A DNA stretch of 64,000 bases from Cheilinus undulatus (lineage: Eukaryota; Chordata; Actinopteri; Labriformes; Labridae). The DNA is taken from contig NC_054865.1 of assembly GCF_018320785.1 (NCBI RefSeq), positions 33,170,398 through 33,234,397 on the forward strand. The letters run 5' to 3'. Below, piece after piece: positions 57,980-64,000 of the stretch. How positions within the stretch are numbered: position 1 is the stretch's first letter; each line of letters starts with the position of its first letter. The notes beneath the pieces are model-generated. The model was not told where the DNA came from. It saw only the letters and a program-made list of their open reading frames with translations, and ran no database searches. Made by a program: the position numbers and the translations under genes.

Positions 57980-60179
57980 CTGTGGCCTTGGCTTGCCTGT
58001 GTTTTAATTATCTGTGGTATTATGTAGTACTAGTGTTTCGTAACAAGCACTGAATAATACAATCTTAACTGAAAATGGCTTCATTAAAAAAACTAAAGCA
58101 TTATTGTTTTTGTTTCAGTTTTATATATTTTATATGTATTTCATATTTCAAATCTGCATTATCATGTGCAGTACAGCATACAGGGTTATAACATTTGCTA
58201 ATGTGGTCTAATAAAGTCCTCGTCATATGGATTGGAGAGAACAATCCACTTCACATGGAAGTCATAATCCCGGCCGTGTTTTATTCTACACACCATCTGC
58301 TAGAGCATCGGCTAAAATCCCACAATTGTTGTTCAACATGTCACTGACTTTCAGCTGGCAGCAGGAGTCTTTCTTTTGAGAGGGAAAAAATAACATTTGT
58401 TGGATCTTTAACAGTTCAACAGCTGGCACAATGTCAGGGCTTTGGGGCGTCTTAAGGAAATTTTAATGCCGATGCTGCAGATTTTCTTAGAAGAAATGGA
58501 AGAAAAAGGGAGATTATACTGAGCAGGCATGTGAAGGTGTTCTGGGGACATTTGGGAGGAAAGTTTATTTATCCTCTCATTTGGCATGTTTCTCTGTTTT
58601 CAGAAACAACTCAGGAGCTCACTTTCAAAGTAAAATAGGTTCAATTTAGATGACATTTATCATAAAGAAATGATTTCGGATGAGGATTTCAATATAATAG
58701 ATATATGGATATATATGAGAGTATAAAAGATTTGAAAAAAGGCAGCGAGGAAATCCAGAATAACTCAAAACATATTTAAAATGACCTATTTGATAGGTAA
58801 AAAAGGAAAAAGTGTATATATAAATTTTACATTTTGTCATTAATCCATTTGACACTAAATCCAGTGAATAGGAGGTTGACAGTATGAAGGATAAATGCCT
58901 TCAAAGTCTCATAAAATTAACTGAAAAACACTGGATGTAAAAAGACTGATAACATTTTTTTTACTGTAAAACTACAAACAACCTAGTTGTGCATACATGT
59001 AGTCATAAATTTGCTTTCTGCCTCTGAATATTTGTATTTGTTAATATTTCACGTATCCAAGTGTGTCCTGGTCAACATAATCTTTAAACACTCCGTCTTG
59101 AGAGACTTGCAATATTTTGCACACACTGCCTGCAGAATTTAAAATCCATCTAGAGGCAAACATGCTCTCTGCTGGCCAAAAAAAAGTAGAAAGAAACTTG
59201 TAACAGGGCCCCAATTTAGGTCACAAACTGCATCTGAAAAGTCAATTGCTTGAAGTGAAAGTCCATTATTCAGATAGACCATTAAAGCTGTGAACTTTGA
59301 TACAGAGAGAGCACAGTGCTGACGTGTCATCTAATCAGTGTAACATATGAATTTAAAATATCGAATATAAAGCAGGTTCACCGTAGGTGTCAGTGAGGCT
59401 GCAGTCACTTTTTTTAAGTCACCCTGCAGTGACAGTAATAAAGCAATGACCTCTGACCTTTAGCTGTCACACTTACTTACATCATGTTTAAGACGTACTT
59501 GACGATATTGCTGACATGGCAACATATCGTAAGACCAGCCCCCCACTTTTGATATTTTCCTCTTCCATGAGAGGGCACTGAGGATGTTGTTGAGGGTTTT
59601 CAAGGTGCAACCTGCTTTACTGTGATGAATAAAGAGAGATGAGATTAATCTACTCGTGATTCTGCTGTTATGAAACAGCTTAAGAGTATTAAGATCACAT
59701 ACATAAACACACATGCACACACACACTTTCCAAACTAGCTCAACAAAAGCAAACTTTAATGAAAGTAGTGATTGTAGTTTTAGGAAAAAACCTCTGCATT
59801 GTAGATGTCAGCATGAATTTATTTAGTCAGGTTAAAAATCAGAGTGGAACAAAGTGATGCGTATCACTCCATAATGCTTTGAATACATATAATAATATAA
59901 ATTAGAATATAATACAGTAAAAACATCAGATATGTGAGAACCAGTGAATACAATCAGTGTGATTGTACATCAGAGATCACTCAGTATCAAACAGGATCCA
60001 CACAATGTGAACTAATATTACAACTCTTATTGTTTAAAGTATGAGACTTCAGAAACTCTTGTAGAAACCTTTACTCATACTTATGCACTTTGCATGCAGT
60101 TCTTATACATAACACTTAGAAATGATTTATTGCACTTTTTACTGAGATGTAGGCTCTGGTATGTGTCCCTTTTATCTGC
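57980..60179. other. Intergenic, no gene
   Basis: Nothing recognisable beyond simple A/T-rich runs. Confidence 0.5.
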
Positions 60180-60187
60180 CCCTAAGG

Positions 60188-60604
60188 CAGTGGTTCCCAG
60201 ACTTTTTCTGTTGGGTCCCCCTTTGGAAGATAAAAATATTTTCAGGCCAGCATGTGAAAATATCTAAATGTGTGACAAACACACTGTCAGTCATGAATTT
60301 CACGAACAAATACCTTTTTTTGTGTGTGTGTTGAGTGCAGCTATGAGACTGTAATTCTCAGTACATTTTCAATGCTAGCTTTGATATTATTTTTGTCTTG
60401 ATTGAGGCAACAGCAGAAAAACTTATCTCACACTGGTCGGATGTTGCAAACAAGAGGTGTGTTAACAGTTCTCTCTTGCATAGCAGGGGTTCTCTAATCC
60501 AAAATGCAGACAATGTCTTGGACTTGAACTACAACTGCATGGTTGAATCTGACGTGACACCAATGAACTGCACCTCGACCCACGGCCCACTTTGGGAACC
60601 ACTG
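60188..60604. mobile_element. Short hAT-like non-autonomous transposon with 8-bp duplication
   Basis: Terminal inverted repeats CAGTGGTTCCCAGACTTT (left) and CACTTTGGGAACCACTG (right) enclose 417 bases without coding capacity. The flanking octamers are CCCTAAGG (60180-60187) and CCCTAAGT (60605-60612), matching at 7 of 8 positions. This is the target duplication length expected of hAT transposition. Confidence 0.85.
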
Positions 60605-60612
60605 CCCTAAGT

Positions 60613-63600
60613 CAGTAACATGATGAACTGTGACCTGTTACCACCTATGCACAGGGTCTATCCTAAATTCTTGTGTAAAGTCTACACTAAACCCTGCGTT
60701 AAAACTAGCTAGGTTCTTTCGTGTCATTTTTTGGTTGCACAACAGAGATATAAGAGTCATCTTAACAAGTAGGACAATCCAAACTAACCTAAATAATGTG
60801 GCAGAAATGTTTTGTTCATTTCATCTGACCACTCAGTGAAAAGCATTTTTAACAGTGTTTGTTACAGTCTTGAACTAGATTGTCTCTGAACGGAGTAACA
60901 GCTGACTGTTAATTTCTGTTAACTGACGGTGACAAAATGGTGGCAACATTCATGGAAAACTGAAGTGCAAGTAAATAAAGCCATCATACATATCTGTGGG
61001 AGGTCATCAACCATGGAGACCCTCTACTCCTCATCATCCTCTGAGTTATCCCCCTCTCATAATCATCAATCATAATTTATGTAGGACTTTTCACCTACAA
61101 CGAGGTATGTGTTAGATTTAAGTTATAACTGAAGCTTACTTTTAAACTATCTCATCTGCTGCAACTCTTTAAATGATTGTATGGTGTCAACACCATTTCA
61201 GGTAAGAACATACGTTCAAACTAGGCTGGATTAAACTTGGGTATATCTGATGCAACCCATAGTTGAAACTTTACTTTGAGCTGCACTTCAGAAGTAGAAA
61301 AACATAACCAGACTGGGTGCATGAGTGGTCACATGGATGAAGGAGTTTTTGATGATTCCACACAAAAATCTCATTTCTGATGTTAAACAGGTCAAAGCAG
61401 GTGATGAATGATGTTTTGCACCCTGTAAAAGACTTTAATCTGGATCACACCTGATTGGATCACAAACAAATCTGAACACCTGGCATCAGAATGACTCCCA
61501 AAATCTCCTTTGTCCTAAAACACCTGTCCTATTACCAATGTAGTTGTAAAAAATAAATAAATAAATAAATAAAAATAAAAGAGTGAAGAGTTAACATAAG
61601 TACATCTTCTATAAAGTGGTCTCAATGAGGAGAAGGGCCCCTTTTGTTCATTGCTAGGATAACTTTGTGTAACCCTTTCATAAAAATATGACATAGAAAC
61701 AATGTGGTATGCGATATATATGGAACTATAAATCCATTAAATCATGTCTTGAGTGTGACATTCAAACAGAAGCCTGCATGCTTGAGTTAAAATTTTACAT
61801 CAGAGTGAACACATCTTCATAAAGTTCTTTCTGAGATCAGTGTTTGGAATCACAAGAAATTATCTCTGTATTGTTTTAAATCTAATTCATACATGTTGGA
61901 GACACTAAACCATTGCTTTATTTTGCTCCGCTTATATTGAAATCCTTATTGTAGGACACATAAGCTGATCATGACTCATGAAGCATGTTGTACTCTGGTG
62001 TGTTTGGAGCATAGTGGCAGCAGGACTCAGCAGCTTTTATCACTCTGATTAAAACCCTTCACTAGCTCCTGAGCAGGAGAAGCAGGGTGCTGCATGCAGG
62101 GAACAACAGTGACGTCAGGGTGGGGCTGTGTTGGTGCGTCTGTCCCTTTAGTGTCTCTTGGTTGGTCTGGTCAGAGGTGGGGGGACTCTGGGGTGCAGGC
62201 ACAGTTGTGGGTGGGAGTGTTGTGAGGCTGGCACACATGTCGTAGAGGTTTCCAGAAAACTGCGCCTTCCTGGATTCTTGTCTAAGAGATTCCCAGATAG
62301 CTGCTGCTTCTCCGGGACAGCCGATGAGTGCTGAGTTGGCACAAACGTGGAACGCATTCCAGGACCTTCGGGGGACCAGGACATAGGGGTGTTAGTATAA
62401 AGTAAACCATAAGGGTTTATTGGTAATATTATAGTTAGCATGTTAACATTATGTTGAAGAGTAAATATAAAGTTCTACTGCAGAAACTTTCAGTAGGAAC
62501 TAGGGGCTTTTCTGGAGTACTATTACAAAAACGAGTGTCTAAATTTAGCCTAAATTGCAAAGACTTAAAGCAGACATAGTAGCCTTTATGTTTTTGATTG
62601 CACATGCATTAGGCAGAATAGCAGAGCAGCAAAAATAGGCAAAAAAATCTCAAATACTTTCAATGCGTAGAGGAAATACTAACTGTGGTTTTCATTGTTA
62701 TAGACCAGTTTTCCAGTTTTTATAAAGAGAAGAGTACAAAGGAAGAGATAAAGAGGATTTCGCAATGCAAGCGTATGCTTTAAATAGACAAAAATGGCTT
62801 TTGTTTTACCTTTCAAACCTGCGGTGTCGCTCACATCAGCTTACTAGACTAAAATGTCTAATGTCAAGGGTTTTTCTACCTCCATAAAAACAGACAACAC
62901 TTAATGTCTCTTAAAAATAGCTTTAAGACACTTTGTCTCATTAAATCTCCAAAAAGTCTTGTTTTCACATCTTTAGCATTTTAAAGATGGGGAAGGTCAA
63001 ACAGAAGCAGACTTGACTGAGGGCACAAAAACAATATAGCCTACTTTCCAGTTGTTAAACTGGAAACAGCTGCTTCTGTATGAATCTTTAAAAAAAGAGG
63101 AATCTTGAACTAATAGAAAAGGTGGCGAATATCAAAAGGACTTTCAATTAGTCAGTATTAGTAGTACAACTAGGCCTCAAATTCTGTGGGGTTGTCACAA
63201 GTACAGATCCATGCATTATATTCACATGGTAGCTTTAGGCTAGCTTTAGGCTTGTTCTATATTTCAGGTAAGTTAAATCATTTGGGAACAGCTTAAAACC
63301 CTTCACTATTAATGAGCACCTTAAAAGTTGTTGAATATTAGAAATGTAGAGGATTTTAGCATTCAACAACTCCCTAGCTAACATAAAATTGGCATTAATT
63401 CAGCCAAAAACAAACTTAGAGCTAATATAGGATTATCTAGTGATTGACACCTGTCCCCAGTCACTGTCATTTATATTGGTTAGTAAGTGGCTTACTGCTA
63501 ATGTTAGCTTTCATATTAGCACAAAAGAAGGTTCTTAATATATTGTTTAAGTTTACTGTAGGCCATATGGACATGGTAGAGTACAAGGAAAATATAGATA

Positions 63601-64000
63601 CTGTGTTTATTGTGAATAAAGTAGCATTGCTATAGAGCACAGCCACTCTGAACTCTGTCAGTGCGACCCAAATCACTGCTGTACTAAATACTAAATATTA
63701 TGTGTGCATAGTGTGTTCACACTAAGAAGTATACTCAAATGCAGTGTACCACTGGCACACTCAAAGCCACATTTGCAGATATTGTACTGTTAGCAAGCTA
63801 GCGTACGTAGCTAACATTAGCAACCCTTAGCTAGCTACCGTGTTCTTAGCAACAGCAGCACATTTCATGAAAGAAAAGAGAATTTAAGGCGAAATAAGTT
63901 AATTTTCTTTAAGTGAATAATGTTAACATAAAATACAAGTTACATAAATCTAATAATGAGTGAATAAGACGTCACATTTCATTAAATGCCTAATGTCTGT
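60613..64000. other. Intergenic, right edge
   Basis: An AAAT-type run at about 61548-61576. Scattered TAGCTA units occur near 63230-63255 and 63790-63840, like the cores of the elements at 22640 and 57240 but without recognisable ends. No gene is seen. Confidence 0.5.

Noticed and set aside
62148..62441. 97-codon Pro/Ser-rich minus-strand ORF
   Set aside because: Composition reflects locally GC-richer DNA; no family match and no splice signals that join it to another exon.

Overview
This window is vertebrate nuclear DNA, most likely from a teleost fish (the closest feel is a percomorph; that finer call is inference). It is AT-rich and gene-poor. It holds GT-AG split genes with vertebrate protein matches and a mix of mobile elements typical of fish: several Tc1-like transposons, non-LTR retrotransposon pieces, hAT-like non-autonomous elements and a tRNA-like SINE. 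There are no bacterial-style operons, ribosome binding sites, CRISPR arrays or phage genes.

Two protein-coding genes are well supported, both on the minus strand. CMTR2 (cap-specific mRNA 2'-O-methyltransferase 2) has coding exons at 29034-30284 and 27324-28343, predicting 756 residues. A probable non-coding first exon ends at 32950, with a GC-box and NRF1-like promoter next to it. SLC38A8 (amino acid transporter of the SLC38 family) has ten coding exons between 56377 and 46182. All junctions are GT-AG and phase-consistent, and the exons sum to 442 residues.

Layout. 1-8750: intergenic sequence with an A-rich degenerate repeat (about 780-1540), one copy of a dispersed repeat (3387-3602) and a fold-back element (4262-4535). 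8752-10087: decayed Tc1-like transposon. 11968-12615: 5'-truncated L1-type insertion with a perfect 16-bp target duplication. 13460-17875: dense mobile-element cluster (LINE tail, hAT-like ends, a nested Tc1-like deletion derivative, an L2/Rex1-like reverse transcriptase fragment, a short Tc1-type remnant). 20203-20923: second copy of the dispersed repeat and a broken nicotinamide riboside kinase (nmrk2-like) copy. 22640-23690: inverted-repeat element with a TAGCTA-rich core. 25011-25410, 31180-31720 and 34560-35030: three pieces of a repeat family that carries part of a RecQ-like helicase reading frame; the last two are inverted relative to each other and flank the CMTR2 promoter. 26960-27112: SINE-like element. 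36690-37388: truncated Tc1-like copy. 41100-44570: broken non-LTR retrotransposon with endonuclease, reverse transcriptase and a C-terminal Cys/His region. 45771-45784: CTCF-like motif. SLC38A8 introns 1 and 5 contain Tc1-like elements, the first nearly full length. 57240-57900: second TAGCTA-rich element, in opposite orientation. 60188-60604: short hAT-like element with 8-bp flanking duplications.

The two genes do not act in one pathway. CMTR2 methylates the second transcribed nucleotide of capped RNA, and SLC38A8 carries amino acids across membranes. I found no convincing new multi-gene system. The most unusual signals are the TAGCTA-core inverted-repeat family, the RecQ-fragment repeat pair around the CMTR2 promoter, and the nmrk2-derived pseudogene.
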